From assembly GCF_019219825.1 (NCBI RefSeq), contig NZ_JAHUXH010000002.1, positions 496,001 through 560,000 on the forward strand: 64,000 bases of DNA. The letters are read 5' to 3'. The notes under the pieces were generated by a model. It saw only the letters and a program-made list of their open reading frames with translations, was not told the origin of the DNA and did not search any database. Shown here one piece after another: positions 17,200 to 31,749 of this stretch (positions within the stretch are counted from its first letter, which is position 1; every line of letters starts with the position of its first letter). Made by a program: the position numbers and the translations under genes. This DNA is from Streptomyces sp. TRM70350. Its GTDB lineage: Bacteria > Actinomycetota > Actinomycetes > Streptomycetales > Streptomycetaceae.

Positions 17200-18014
17200 G
17201 TGCTCGCACCCCGCTCACGCAGGGCCCGGCGGGCCACGGGGTCGGCCTTGCGGTAGCCGTGGAAGTGCCCGGGGTGGTAGAGGTGCGAGCGGGTGCCGTG
17301 GGCGTCGAGGGCCGGGCCGACCAGGAAGAGGGTGTGCTTCCAGAGCCTGTGCTCCTTCACCGTCTCCTCCAGCGTCCCGATCGTGCACTTCACGACCAGC
17401 TCCTCCGGCCAGGTCGCCTGGTACGCGACGACGACCGGCGTCGTGGTCGGATAGCCGCCCTCCAGCAGCTCCCGCACCAACTGCCCACTGCGGGCCGCCG
17501 ACAGGAAGACCGCCATGGTGGTGCCGTGCCGGGCGAACTCGCGCACCTCCTCACCGGGCGGCATCGGCGTCTTGCCGCCGCCGAGCCGGGTGAGCACGAC
17601 CGACTGCGCGACCTCCGGGATCGTCAGCTCGCGCCGGGCGAGGGCGGCGACGGCGGAGAACGAGGAGACGCCGGGCACGACCTCGGTGGCGATGCCGATC
17701 TCGGCACACCGGTCGAGCTGCTCCTGCGTGCCGCCCCACAGCGCCGGGTCGCCGGAGTGGATGCGGGCGACCTTCAGCCCATCGGCGTGGGCCCTTCGGT
17801 ACACGGCGACGACGTCCTCCAGCGACATCGTCGCCGAGTCGAGGATCTCGGCGCCCTCGCGGGCGTGTTCGAGGACCTCCGCCTGGACCAGGCTCGCCGC
17901 CCAGATCACGACGTCGGCCTCGGCGATGGCGCGCGCGGCACGGAACGTCAGCAGATCGGCGGCGCCGGGGCCGGCACCGACGAAGGTCACCTTGCCGGTG
18001 GGGGCTTCGGCCAT
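17196..18014 (-). CDS. cobM: Precorrin-4 C11-methyltransferase
   Basis: A 272-residue SAM-dependent methyltransferase of the tetrapyrrole family. Signatures: VTFVGAGPGAADLLTFRA, IHSGDPALWGGTQEQL, VVPGVSSFSAVAALARREL and the late YQATWPEELVVKCTIGTL. It methylates C-11 of precorrin-4. The ATG at 18014 (MAEAPTGKV) is the family start; longer frames add unlikely residues. It is the first gene of the six-gene run down to cobC. Only 82 bp separate it from the divergent ZIP gene, and no riboswitch-like structure was seen there. Confidence 0.94.
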   Translation of the reverse strand: MAEAPTGKVTFVGAGPGAADLLTFRAARAIAEADVVIWAASLVQAEVLEHAREGAEILDSATMSLEDVVAVYRRAHADGLKVARIHSGDPALWGGTQEQLDRCAEIGIATEVVPGVSSFSAVAALARRELTIPEVAQSVVLTRLGGGKTPMPPGEEVREFARHGTTMAVFLSAARSGQLVRELLEGGYPTTTPVVVAYQATWPEELVVKCTIGTLEETVKEHRLWKHTLFLVGPALDAHGTRSHLYHPGHFHGYRKADPVARRALRERGAST

Positions 18015-18096
18015 GGATTCGGATCCTCTCGTACGGATGTCAACGCGCGTGCGGCCGGATGTGCACGACCGCGCTCTGATCGGATAGCAAGGGCAC

Positions 18097-18810
18097 ATGG
18101 CGGTCTACGTCGCGCTGGGCGCGTTCCTGATGACGCTCGCGGGTGGCTGGACGGCACAGCGCGTGACGGACCGCCGTCACCTCGTGCTGGGCCTGGCCGG
18201 CGGCCTGATGCTGGGCGTGGTCGGCCTGGACCTGCTGCCGGAGGCGCTGGACGCGGCGGGCGCGGAGGTGTTCGGCGTACCCGCGGCCCTGCTGCTGTTC
18301 GTGACCGGTTTCCTCTTCGCCCATCTGGCGGGACGTCTGCCGGCCGCGCACGGCGGCGACGAGCACCACCGCACGCCCGAGGTGGGCCTGACCGCCGCCG
18401 GTGCGATGGTCGTGCACAGCGCCATGGACGGCGTGGCGATCGGCGCCGCGTTCCAGATCGGCGAGGGCATGGGCGTGGCGGTCGCGCTGGCCGTCGTCGC
18501 CCATGACTTCGCGGACGGCTTCAACACCTTCACGATCACGACCCTGTACGGCAATGCCCGCCGCCGGGCGATCGCGATGCTGTGGGCGGGCGCGGTGGCC
18601 CCGGTCGTCGGCGCGGCGAGCACCCTGCTGCTCAGCATCCCGGAGCCGGTACTCGGCGGCTACCTCGGCCTGTTCGGCGGAGCGCTGCTCTACCTGGCCG
18701 CCGCCGAGATCCTCCCCGAGGCCCACCACAAGCACCCCGCCGGGCCGACGCTGCTGTGCACGATCGGGGGAGCGGCGTTCATGTGGCTGGTGGTGGGCGT
18801 CGCCGAGTGA
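18097..18810 (+). CDS. ZIP family metal transporter
   Basis: A 237-residue membrane protein with about seven to eight hydrophobic segments. The ZIP hallmark residues are visible: MVVHSAMDGVAIGAAFQ in TM4 (histidine, aspartate, glycine) and VAHDFADGFNTFTI in TM5. A small histidine-bearing loop (GGDEHHRTPE) lies between TM3 and TM4. AAGGGC lies just before the ATG. It is transcribed divergently from cobM and toward cobI, so it splits the two cob runs. Cobalt or zinc uptake for the pathway is an attractive inference. Confidence 0.88.
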   Translation: MAVYVALGAFLMTLAGGWTAQRVTDRRHLVLGLAGGLMLGVVGLDLLPEALDAAGAEVFGVPAALLLFVTGFLFAHLAGRLPAAHGGDEHHRTPEVGLTAAGAMVVHSAMDGVAIGAAFQIGEGMGVAVALAVVAHDFADGFNTFTITTLYGNARRRAIAMLWAGAVAPVVGAASTLLLSIPEPVLGGYLGLFGGALLYLAAAEILPEAHHKHPAGPTLLCTIGGAAFMWLVVGVAE

Positions 18811-18842
18811 TCGCCCGGGCGGCACGGCCCCTCTCCAGGGCG

Positions 18843-19574
18843 TCACAGCTTCCCGCCCCGCCCGCCGTCGCGCCGCGCGGGCGCGATGAGCGTGGAGAGA
18901 TACGGCAGCGGCGCCCCGTCGAGCTCACCGGCGGGCCGGATGGACTCCTCCGGCAGTCCCAGCGCCGACCCCCACACGGCCCCCTCGATCCGCCCGCTCT
19001 CGCGCAGCGCCTCGGCGACCTCACCGGCCTGCCGCCCGAACTTGTAGGCGACGACGGTCCCGGGCCCGTTCAGCGCCTCCTTCAGCACGGCGGCCCCGGC
19101 GGTCACCGGCACCAGCGTGAGCGGCTCGGTCCCCTCCGTCAGCACGGCACCCGACCGCGCGGCCAGGTCCTGCATGGCGGTGATGCCGGGCACGGTCTCG
19201 ACGACGGTCCCCGGGACCAGCCCGGCGACGGTCTGCGCGAGATAGGTGAACGTGGAGTACACGTTCGGGTCCCCGATGGTCGCGAAGGCGACGGAGCCGT
19301 ACTGCCGCAGCAACCCGGCGACCCGCTCACCCGCCGCGTCCCACGCCGCCTCACGCCGCGTCCGGTCGGTGCGCTCGTTCAGCGCGAACACCACCCGGAC
19401 GACCTTCTCCTCGGGCACGTAGTGCAGCACGGTCGCCTCGGCGCGCCCCCGCTCGCCGCTGTCCATGACGGGTACGACGACGACATCGGCGGCGCGCAGG
19501 GCGTTGACGCCCTTCACGGTCACCAGCTCCGGATCGCCCGGCCCGACCCCCACTCCGATCAGCCTGCTGCTCAT
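18843..19574 (-). CDS. cobI: Precorrin-2 C20-methyltransferase
   Basis: A 243-residue SAM-dependent tetrapyrrole methylase that turns precorrin-2 into precorrin-3A. Signatures: LIGVGVGPGDPELVTVKGVN, FATIGDPNVYSTFTYLA, VETVPGITAMQDLAARSG and the later VVAYKFGRQAGEVAEAL. ATG at 19574 overlaps the cobB stop by 3 bp and is preferred over GTG at 19586. It is the last gene of the riboswitch-controlled run starting at cobD. Confidence 0.93.
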   Translation of the reverse strand: MSSRLIGVGVGPGDPELVTVKGVNALRAADVVVVPVMDSGERGRAEATVLHYVPEEKVVRVVFALNERTDRTRREAAWDAAGERVAGLLRQYGSVAFATIGDPNVYSTFTYLAQTVAGLVPGTVVETVPGITAMQDLAARSGAVLTEGTEPLTLVPVTAGAAVLKEALNGPGTVVAYKFGRQAGEVAEALRESGRIEGAVWGSALGLPEESIRPAGELDGAPLPYLSTLIAPARRDGGRGGKL

Positions 19575-21010
19575 GACGTCCGGCACCTCTCCACGAACCG
19601 ACGGGCGACACCGGGCGCGGACGCCCAGTGCGTGTGCAGATAACTCGCGTGCACGCCCTGCTGTACGAAACCTTCGACCCGCCGGACCGGGGCCCGCATG
19701 CCCCAGGCGGGGGCCGCCCCGGCCCCCGGCTCGACGACCGTCCGATGAAACTCATGCCCGCGCATCCGCGTCCCCGCCTCCGCGAGCGCACTGTCGCTCA
19801 CGGCGACGGCGTCCCGGTAGCCGAGGGTGAGCCGCTCCGACATCCGCGCGGACGCGTCCAGCACCCCGCACATCGGCTGCCCGTCCAGTTCCCGGCACAG
19901 ATAGAGCAGACCGGCACACTCCGCCGCCACGGGCGCGCCCCGCTCCGCGAGCGTGGCAACGGCCTTGCGCAGTGGCTCGTTGGCCGACAACTCCCCGGCA
20001 TACACCTCGGGGAACCCGCCCCCGATGACCAGCCCGCTCGTACCCTCGGGCAGCTCCTCGTCCCGCAGCGGATCGAACACGACGACGTCGGCCCCGGCAG
20101 CGGCAAGCAGTTCGGCATGCTCGGCGTAGGAGAAGGTGAACGCCTCTCCACCGGCAACGGCAACAACCAGCCCGTCCGGCGTTTGAGGACGTAGCCGTTC
20201 AGGCCGACCGGGGGTCCAGGGGGCGGAGCCCCTGGGGATGGGAACGGGTAGGGGCGGCGGGGGCGAGGAAACCAGGACCTCACCCGCATCCCAAGCCGCA
20301 CAGGACAACGCCCCCGCACCACGCGCCAGCCCCAGCAGCCCCTCCAGATCGCACCCCGCCTCCACCTGCGCAGCCATCGCCGCCACCGCCTCCACGGCGG
20401 CATCCCCCCGCTCGGCCACAGGCACCAGTCCCAGATGCCGAGAAGGCGTCTCCACCTGAGCCACCCGCCGCAGCGCCCCCAGCACCGGCACCCCGACCGA
20501 CTCCAACGCCCCCCGCAACAACTCCTCGTGCCGATCCGACGCGACCTTGTTCAGGATCACGCCCCCGACCCGCACCTCCGGATCCCACGACGCAAACCCG
20601 TGCACCAGCGCCGCCACCGACCGCGACTGCGACGAGGCGTCGACGACCAGCACCACCGGCGCCCGCAGCAGCTTCGCCACCTGGGCGGTGGACGCCAGTT
20701 CACCCTCCCCCGCGGCCCCGTCGTACAGCCCCATCACACCCTCGACGACGGCGACATCACACCCGCGCGCCCCGTGCGCGAACAGCGGCCCGATCAGCTC
20801 CGGCCCGCACAGATACGCGTCGAGGTTCCGCCCCACCCGCCCGGTCGCGAGCGCGTGATAGCCGGGGTCGATGTAGTCCGGCCCGACCTTGTGCGGGGAC
20901 ACGGCGAGCCCCCGCGCGGCGAACGCGGCCATCAACCCCGTGGCGACGGTGGTCTTGCCGCTCCCCGAAGAGGGCGCGGCAATGACCAGCCGAGGGACGG
21001 AGGACGTCAC
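19571..21010 (-). CDS. cobB: Cobyrinate (hydrogenobyrinate) a,c-diamide synthase
   Basis: A 479-residue glutamine-dependent amidotransferase acting on the a and c carboxylates. The N-terminal dethiobiotin-synthetase-like domain has the P-loop SSGSGKTTVATGLMAAFAAR and PHKVGPDYIDPGYH. The C-terminal glutaminase domain has VIGGGFPEVYAGELSAN and the nucleophile cysteine in AAECAGLLYLCREL. Between them, residues about 248-280 are proline- and arginine-rich (SSPPPPLPVPIPRGS onward) and are encoded by a dispersed palindromic repeat inserted in frame, so the linker is longer than usual. GTG at 21010 overlaps the cobO stop. Confidence 0.94.
   Translation of the reverse strand: MTSSVPRLVIAAPSSGSGKTTVATGLMAAFAARGLAVSPHKVGPDYIDPGYHALATGRVGRNLDAYLCGPELIGPLFAHGARGCDVAVVEGVMGLYDGAAGEGELASTAQVAKLLRAPVVLVVDASSQSRSVAALVHGFASWDPEVRVGGVILNKVASDRHEELLRGALESVGVPVLGALRRVAQVETPSRHLGLVPVAERGDAAVEAVAAMAAQVEAGCDLEGLLGLARGAGALSCAAWDAGEVLVSSPPPPLPVPIPRGSAPWTPGRPERLRPQTPDGLVVAVAGGEAFTFSYAEHAELLAAAGADVVVFDPLRDEELPEGTSGLVIGGGFPEVYAGELSANEPLRKAVATLAERGAPVAAECAGLLYLCRELDGQPMCGVLDASARMSERLTLGYRDAVAVSDSALAEAGTRMRGHEFHRTVVEPGAGAAPAWGMRAPVRRVEGFVQQGVHASYLHTHWASAPGVARRFVERCRTS
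20170..20267 (+). repeat. Dispersed palindromic Streptomyces repeat inside cobB
   Basis: The block begins CCCGTCCGGCGTTTGAGGAC and includes the hairpin CCAGGGG-gcggag-CCCCTGG (about 20216-20235). It ends with the G-rich run GGGTAGGGGCGGCGGGGG. I recognise this as a repeat usually found between genes in Streptomyces. Here it is translated, antisense to its listed strand, as the inter-domain linker of CobB without creating a stop. Confidence 0.7.
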
Positions 21011-21606
21011 CACTCGATGCCCCTCTGCCCCTTCTGGCCGACGTCCATCGGATGCTTGACCTTGGACATGTCGGTCACGAGATCGGCGAAGTCGGCGAGC
21101 TTCCCGGGCGCGTTCCGCCCGGTGATCACCACATGCTGGGTCCCCGGCCGGTCCCGCAGCACGGACACGACCTCGTCGACATCCACCCACCCCCAGTGCA
21201 TCGGATAGGCGAACTCGTCGAGCACGTACAGCCGGTACGTCTCGGCGGCCAGGTCCCGCTTGACCTGCTCCCAGCCCTCCCGGGCCTTCTCCTCGTTGTC
21301 CATCTGGGAATCCCGCTGGACCCAGGACCACCCTTCGCCCATCTTGTGCCAGGCGACGGTCCCGCCCTCACCGGAGTCCCCGAGCACCCGCAGCGCCCGC
21401 TCCTCGCCGACCTTCCACTTCGCCGACTTGACGAACTGGAACACCCCGATCGGCCACCCCTGGTTCCAGGCGCGCAGCGCCAGCCCGAAGGCGGCGGTGG
21501 ACTTGCCCTTGCCGACCCCGGTGTGCACGACGACGAGCGGCCGGTTCCGACGCTGACGAGTCGTCAGTCCATCATCCGGTACGACACTCGGCTGTCCCTG
21601 CGGCAT
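21007..21606 (-). CDS. cobO: Cob(I)yrinic acid a,c-diamide adenosyltransferase
   Basis: A 199-residue CobA/CobO/BtuR-type enzyme that transfers the 5'-deoxyadenosyl group from ATP to cobalt. The P-loop is VVHTGVGKGKSTAAFGLALR, followed by VFQFVKSAKWKVGEE, LYVLDEFAYPMHWGWV and VVITGRNAPGKLADFADL. The start codon overlaps the chelatase stop by 1 bp (TAATG) and its stop overlaps cobB, so it is tightly coupled within the run. Confidence 0.95.
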   Translation of the reverse strand: MPQGQPSVVPDDGLTTRQRRNRPLVVVHTGVGKGKSTAAFGLALRAWNQGWPIGVFQFVKSAKWKVGEERALRVLGDSGEGGTVAWHKMGEGWSWVQRDSQMDNEEKAREGWEQVKRDLAAETYRLYVLDEFAYPMHWGWVDVDEVVSVLRDRPGTQHVVITGRNAPGKLADFADLVTDMSKVKHPMDVGQKGQRGIEW

Positions 21607-23590
21607 TACGCGGCCCTCCTCTGTACGTCCTTCACCAGCCCGGCGATCGAGTCGGCCCGCAACTCGTCCAGCGTCACCGCCGTACCGCCCAGCTCACCCG
21701 CGAGCCGCCCCGCGAGCCCCAGCCGCACGGGCCCCGACTCACAGTCCACGACCACCGAGGCGACCCCCTCGGCGGCGAACAACCGCGCCGCCCGCCCGGC
21801 CAGCGCGACCGGCTCGGGGCCGCCGGTGGCCCGCCCGTCGGTCACCACCACGACCAGCGCCCGCCGCGCCGGATCCCGCAACCGCTCGACCCGCAGCACA
21901 TCATGCGCTCGCAGCAAGCCCGCCGCGAGCGGCGTACGACCCCCGGTCGGCAATGACTCCAGCCGAGCCGCCGCCGCGTCCACGGACGAGGTCGGCGGCA
22001 GCGCGACCTCGGCACCGGCACCCCGGAAGGTCACCAGCCCCACCTTGTCCCGCCGCTGATAGGCGTCCAGCAGCAGCGACAGCACGGCCCCCTTCACGGC
22101 ACTCATCCGCTGCCGAGCCGCCATGGATCCGGAGGCGTCGACGACGAACAGCACGAGATTGCCCTCGCGCCCCTCCCGAGTCGCCTGCCGCAGATCGTCC
22201 CTGCGGACGACCAGCCCCGGCCCGGACCGCCCCCGCGCCCGCTGATGCGGCGCCGCGGCCTGCACCGTGGCCGCCAGATGCAGCGTGGTCAGCGCACCCC
22301 GGGGCCGCCGGGCCCCGGTGGTCCGCCCCCGCTCGGTCCGCGCCCGCGAACGCCGCCCGGCGGCACCCTCACCGATACCGGGCACGCTCAGCACCTTGGT
22401 CCGAAACGGCTCCGCAGCCCGTACGGCGGACTGCTCACCGCCTCCACCGGGCAGCTGATCGCCCTCACCGGACTCGGGCCGCGCAGCCGTGTCCCCGCCC
22501 TGGGGCCCGCTGTCGGGAGTCGGCTCACCGCCACCCCCACCACCGGGCCCGTCCGGGCCGCCGGGATCCGGATCCTCGTCACCGCCGCCGAACTGCTCCA
22601 GCGTCTCGTCCAGCTTGTCCTCGTCGAGCCCGGGCGCGTCGAAGGGGTTCCGGCGCCTGCGGTGCGGCAGCGCGAGCAGCGCGGCCTGGCGCACGTCCTC
22701 GGCAAGTACGTCGGTCCGTCCGGCCCAGGCCGCCAGCGCGGTGGCGGTACGCGCCATCACGATGTCCGCCCGCATCCCGTCCACCTCGAAAGCCGCGCAG
22801 GTCGCCGCGATCTGCCTGAGCGCCCCGTCGCCCAGCCGCACGGACGGCAACAACTCCCGCGCGGCCACGATCCGCGCCCGTACGGCGGCCTCCTCGTCCG
22901 CCCACCGCGCCGCGAACCCGGCCGGGTCGTCGTCGTACGCGAGCCGCCTGCGCACGACCTCCACCCGCTGGTCGGGCTCCCGCGAGGCCGCGACCTCCAC
23001 GGTCAGCCCGAACCGGTCGAGGAGCTGCGGCCGCAGCTCGCCCTCCTCCGGGTTCATCGTCCCGACGAGCAGGAAACGGGCGGCATGCCGTACGGAGACG
23101 CCCTCCCGCTCGACGTACGAGGCACCCATCGCGGCCGCGTCCAGCAGCAGGTCGACCAGGTGGTCGTGGAGCAGGTTGACCTCGTCGACGTACAGGATCC
23201 CGCGGTGCGCGTCGGCGAGCAGACCGGGCTCGAAGGCCTTCACGCCCTCGGCGAGGGCCCGCTCGATGTCGAGCGCACCGACGAGCCGGTCCTCGGAGGC
23301 ACCGACGGGCAGCTCGACCATGCGCGCCGGACGTGTCGTCCCCGCGCCCGGCTCGTGCGGCCCGTCCGGGCAGGCGGCGTCCGGTGCGGCGGGGTCGCAG
23401 GAGAACCGGCACCCGGGCACCACGGCGACCTCCGGCAGCAGCGCCGACAGCGCCCGCACCGCCGTCGACTTGGCCGTGCCCTTCTCGCCGCGCACCAGCA
23501 CACCACCGACCGCCGGCGACACGGCGTTCAGCAGCAGCGCGAGCCGCAGATCGTCCTGGCCCACGACGGCCGTGAACGGAAACGGGGTGG

Positions 23591-23594
<4 letters not shown>
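21606..23594 (-). CDS. Putative cobaltochelatase ATPase/VWA subunit (ChlI-ChlD fusion)
   Basis: A 662-residue fusion resembling magnesium chelatase. Residues 1 to about 320 are an AAA+ module: FTAVVGQDDLRLALLLNAV, Walker A RGEKGTAKST, ILYVDEVNLLHDHLVDLLL, and sensor region VGTMNPEEGELRPQLLDRF. A Gly/Pro/Asp-rich acidic linker (about 350-420) leads to a von Willebrand A domain with the metal site FVVDASGSMAARQRMSAVKG and TDGRATGGPE. In organisms without CobS/CobT such fusions are thought to power CobN, which lies directly upstream. GTG at 23594 overlaps the cobN stop. Confidence 0.9.
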
Positions 23595-27240
<3,646 letters not shown>

Positions 27241-27244
<4 letters not shown>

Positions 27245-28749
27245 GCGGGCGCTCCCGGTGGAATGAAAGGCAGTCCTCGCGGCGCGCCGGACTCGATGAG
27301 CCGCCACAGCGCGTCCGTGTCCGCGTGCTGTTCGATCAGGTCGCCGAGCCGGTCGAGCTGCTGCTCGCGCAGCGCGGCGAAGGACGTGTCGGGCGCCGGC
27401 ACGAAGCGGCGGCCCGCGGCGGCGGCCACCTCGCGCAGGAAGGCCCGCCGGAAACCGTCCGACTCCAGCGAGCCGTGCCAGTGCGTGCCCCAGGTCTGTC
27501 CGACCCGGCAGCCGTCCAGGAAGGGTTCGCCGCCGGTGACATCCGCGACGCCGTGATGGATCTCGTACCCCTCGACCGGCTCGCCGAGGGCCTCGCCGAC
27601 GGGCCGGGCGAGGGTCTTCTCCGGGGCGAACCGCACGCGCAGGGGCAGGATGCCCAGCCCGTCGACCCGACCGCGCCGGCTCTCCACGTCGTCCTCGATG
27701 TGCTGACCGAGGATCTGGAAGCCGCCGCAGATCCCGAGCACGGGCCGTCCCGCCCGCGATCGCCGGCCGATCGCCTCGGCCAGCCCCCGCTCGCGCAGCC
27801 ACTCCAGCGCCCGTACGGTCCCGCGCGTCCCCGGTATCACCACGAGATCCGCGTCGGCCAGCTCCTCCGGCCGGTCCACGAACCGCACCACGACACCGGG
27901 TTCGGCGGCGAGGGCGTCCACGTCCGTGAAGTTGGACATCAGCGGTACGGCGCACACGGCGACGCGCAGCACGTCCTCACCGACGGGCGGCGCGACGACG
28001 GACTCCCGCACGGTCCCGCGCATCGAGACCCGCAGCCCGTCCTCCTCGTCGATACCGAGCCCGTGCCGGAAGGGCAGGACGCCGTACGCCCGCCGCCCGG
28101 TGAGGTCGTGGAGCATGTCCAGGCCCGGCTCCAGCAGCGATACATCGCCCCGGAACTTGTTGACCAGGAACCCGGCCACCAGTGCCTGGTCCTCCGGCGA
28201 CAGCAGCGCCAGCGTCCCGAAGAACGAGGCGAACACGCCCCCGCGATCGATGTCGCCGACCACCAGCACGGGGAGCCCGGCGCCCCGGGCGATCCCCATG
28301 TTCACGATGTCGGTCCGGCGCAGATTGATCTCCGCCGGACTGCCCGCCCCCTCACAGATCACCGCGTCATACGTGCCCCGCAACTCGGCGAGACAGTCCA
28401 GCACGGTGCCCAGCAGCCGCTGCTGCCGTCCCCCGTGATACCCCCGCGCGCTCATCTCCCCGACGGGCCTGCCCAGCAGCACCACCTGGCTGCTCTGCTC
28501 CCCACCCGGCTTGAGCAGCACGGGGTTCATCAGCGCGGTCGGCTCCACCCGGCACGCCTGCGCCTGCATGGCCTGCGCCCGCCCGATCTCGGCACCCTCG
28601 CGGGTGACGAACGAATTCAGCGACATGTTCTGCGCCTTGAAGGGCGCGACCTTGACCCCCTGCCGCACCAGCCAGCGACAGATCCCGGCGGTGACGACAC
28701 TCTTACCGGCGTCGGAGGTGGTACCGGCGACCAGAAGTCCCCCGCTCAT
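27241..28749 (-). CDS. cobQ: Cobyric acid synthase
   Basis: A 502-residue glutamine-dependent amidotransferase that amidates the b, d, e and g side chains. N-terminal domain: [59 protein letters not shown]. Glutaminase domain: [17 protein letters not shown], nucleophile cysteine in [13 protein letters not shown] and histidine in [11 protein letters not shown] at 28749 overlaps the cobD stop by 4 bp. Confidence 0.96.
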
Positions 28750-29687
28750 GACGTACGCCCCTTCTTCAGCATCCGCGCGCCCGCGCACACGCCGAGCGCG
28801 AGCCAGCCGACGCGGCGGGAGAGCCGCACGGCCCGCTCGATGTCGGCGACCCCGACCGCACGCCCTCGGCCGTTGAGCACAGGCCGGTGCTCGACCCGCC
28901 CCCCGTACGAGAGGGTCCCGCCCAGACGCACCCCCAGCGCCCCCGCGAACGACGCCTCCACGGGCCCGGCGTTGGGGCTGGGATGCCGACCGGCGTCGTC
29001 GTGCCAGGCCCGCACGGCCGCCCCCGGATCAGGCCCGGCGAGGGCGGCGAGCACGGCGGTCAGCCGAGCCCCCGGCCACCCGGCGAGGTCGTCGAGCCGA
29101 GCGGAGGCCCACCCGTACCGCCGGTACTTGGGCGACTTGTGCCCGACCATGGCGTCCAGCGTGTTCACCGCCCGGAACCCGAGCAGCCCCGGCACCCCAC
29201 CGACGGCCCCCCACACCAACGCCCCCACCACGGCGTCGGAGGTGTTCTCGGCGACGGACTCCACCACCGCCCGGGCGATCCCGTCCGCGTCCAGCGCCTG
29301 TGGGTCCCGCCCGCACAGGTGCGGCAGCCGCGCCCGCGCCCCCTCGACGTCCCCCGACTCCAGGGCACGCCCGATGGCCCGGGCCTCCCGCCCGAGTGAG
29401 GTTCCGCCGACGACGGCCCAGGTGGCGAGTCCGGTGAGGGCGACGGAGGCGGCGGGGGAGGACCGTACGACCCTGTGAGCGAGGGCACCGAGGGCGACGG
29501 CGCCACCGGCGCACACGACCGCGTGCAGCGCCCCCCACGCGCGGTGGTCGCGCCACACCACCCGTTCCACCGCGGCGGCGGCCCGCCCGAACGCGGCGAC
29601 CGGGTGCCCGCGGCGCGGATCGCCGAGGAGGAGGTCGCCGAGAAGGCCGGCGGCGGCGCCGTACGCGAAGACGCGATCGGCACGCAT
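28746..29687 (-). CDS. cobD: Adenosylcobinamide-phosphate synthase, membrane enzyme
   Basis: A 313-residue CobD/CbiB membrane protein that attaches the aminopropanol (phosphate) arm to adenosylcobyric acid. Signatures: [58 protein letters not shown] and [20 protein letters not shown]. Several hydrophobic stretches indicate four to five membrane passes. It is the first gene after the cobalamin riboswitch, so cobD-cobQ-cobN-chelatase-cobO-cobB-cobI should all be repressed by B12. Confidence 0.93.
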   Translation of the reverse strand: MRADRVFAYGAAAGLLGDLLLGDPRRGHPVAAFGRAAAAVERVVWRDHRAWGALHAVVCAGGAVALGALAHRVVRSSPAASVALTGLATWAVVGGTSLGREARAIGRALESGDVEGARARLPHLCGRDPQALDADGIARAVVESVAENTSDAVVGALVWGAVGGVPGLLGFRAVNTLDAMVGHKSPKYRRYGWASARLDDLAGWPGARLTAVLAALAGPDPGAAVRAWHDDAGRHPSPNAGPVEASFAGALGVRLGGTLSYGGRVEHRPVLNGRGRAVGVADIERAVRLSRRVGWLALGVCAGARMLKKGRTS

Positions 29688-29794
29688 GGGGCTCAGCCGG
29701 CCGTGCGGTCGGGCAGAGACCTGGTACGGGACCTCACTGGGCAGCCGAGCATCGCGTTATGTCCTCACTCAGGGTGTCCACGCCCTGGTTCGAC

Positions 29795-29960
29795 GAGACC
29801 GGCGGTGAGAGTTCCTGGCTCCCGGGGAGTTCCTTCCCCGGTGACAGTGGCGGGACCGCGCCGGATTCGCACCGGCTTCCTCTCCTGCCGCCGTACATGG
29901 CCCCGGCAGTCCACCACGGGGCCCGAACGGCCGTCAACTTGCCGTTGACCTGCGGCGGGG
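29795..29960 (-). ncRNA. Cobalamin riboswitch
   Basis: On the minus strand the conserved core appears in order: GGTGCGAATCC (plus 29862-29872), GGTCCCGCCACTGT (about 29844-29857), and the B12 box AGCCAGGAAC (29811-29820). These are the hallmark elements of the adenosylcobalamin riboswitch. It lies about 110 bases upstream of cobD. The expression platform is probably between 29690 and 29795, where CAGGGCGTGGACACCCTG can form a small hairpin. Edges are approximate. Confidence 0.88.
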
Positions 29961-30040
29961 CAAGTGTGCTGAGGCCCACACGACACCGGCGACCCAGGTC
30001 TCGCGCCTGTCTGCTCCCGCCTCGTTCCGCGCAGCGCGAA

Positions 30041-30082
30041 GCGCCCTGCCCGAGCCCCCGTCGAGGGCATCGTGCAGGGCGC
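30041..30082 (-). terminator. Hairpin between the pit operon and the riboswitch
   Basis: GCGCCCTGC (30041-30049) and GCAGGGCGC (30074-30082) form a perfect 9-bp stem with a 24-base loop that can pair further (CCCCGTCGAGGG). It follows the stop of the small membrane protein at 30098 in the minus direction and precedes the riboswitch, so it probably ends the pit transcript. Confidence 0.55.
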
Positions 30083-30097
30083 ACTCTTTGGCGGCCG

Positions 30098-30319
30098 TCA
30101 GACCACGATCAGATAGATGCCGTACGCCACGGCGGCCGCGCAGGTGGCGAACGCGGTGTACGCGCCGGTCACCGCCAGTGCCGCCGACTGACCCCGCGCC
30201 GCCGCGCGTTCGCGTCGCGACAGACCGGCGATGCCGAGGGTGAACAGGCCCACCAGGGCCACCGTGACCACGAGGCTGACGCCGAAGACGGAGCCCAGGG
30301 CCGCCCAGTCGATCTTCAT
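30098..30319 (-). CDS. Small membrane protein downstream of pit, function unknown
   Basis: A 73-residue protein with two predicted membrane helices (about residues 10-32, GVSLVVTVALVGLFTLGIAG, and 45-72, ending YGIYLIVV) joined by a basic loop (LSRRERAAARG). GAAGGA lies about 10 bases before the ATG. It is 31 bp behind pit in the same direction, so it is probably cotranscribed and may accompany the phosphate transporter. I recognise no family; related small proteins sit at this place in other Streptomyces as far as I recall. Confidence 0.72.
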   Translation of the reverse strand: MKIDWAALGSVFGVSLVVTVALVGLFTLGIAGLSRRERAAARGQSAALAVTGAYTAFATCAAAVAYGIYLIVV

Positions 30320-30350
30320 GTTGCTGCTGCTTCCTTCAGTAACCGGGTGC

Positions 30351-31595
<1,245 letters not shown>

Positions 31596-31642
31596 TTACC
31601 CAGGCAATCGTTCGAGGTCATTGGCCGGACGAACGTAAGTAA

Positions 31643-31664
31643 CCTAGATGAACGAAAGGTGAAC
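31643..31664 (-). promoter_or_regulatory. PHO box of the phosphate transporter gene
   Basis: On the minus strand two adjacent 11-nt direct repeats, GTTCACCTTTC and GTTCATCTAGG, match the Streptomyces PhoP-binding unit (GTTCAYY...). A weaker third unit may follow (TTACTTACGTTCG). The distance to the pit start is right for a promoter-proximal activator site. Confidence 0.8.
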
Positions 31665-31749
31665 TGAGGGGGGCTTCCTGATGTCCTTAGGTGGCAGCGG
31701 CCGTCCTCCCGGGAATCGACGGCCCCCTGCCGTACCGGAAAGAGATTCA

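Noticed and set aside
29700..30000. Small genes in the gap before cobD
   Set aside because: The short frames overlap the conserved cobalamin riboswitch core, which explains the sequence.
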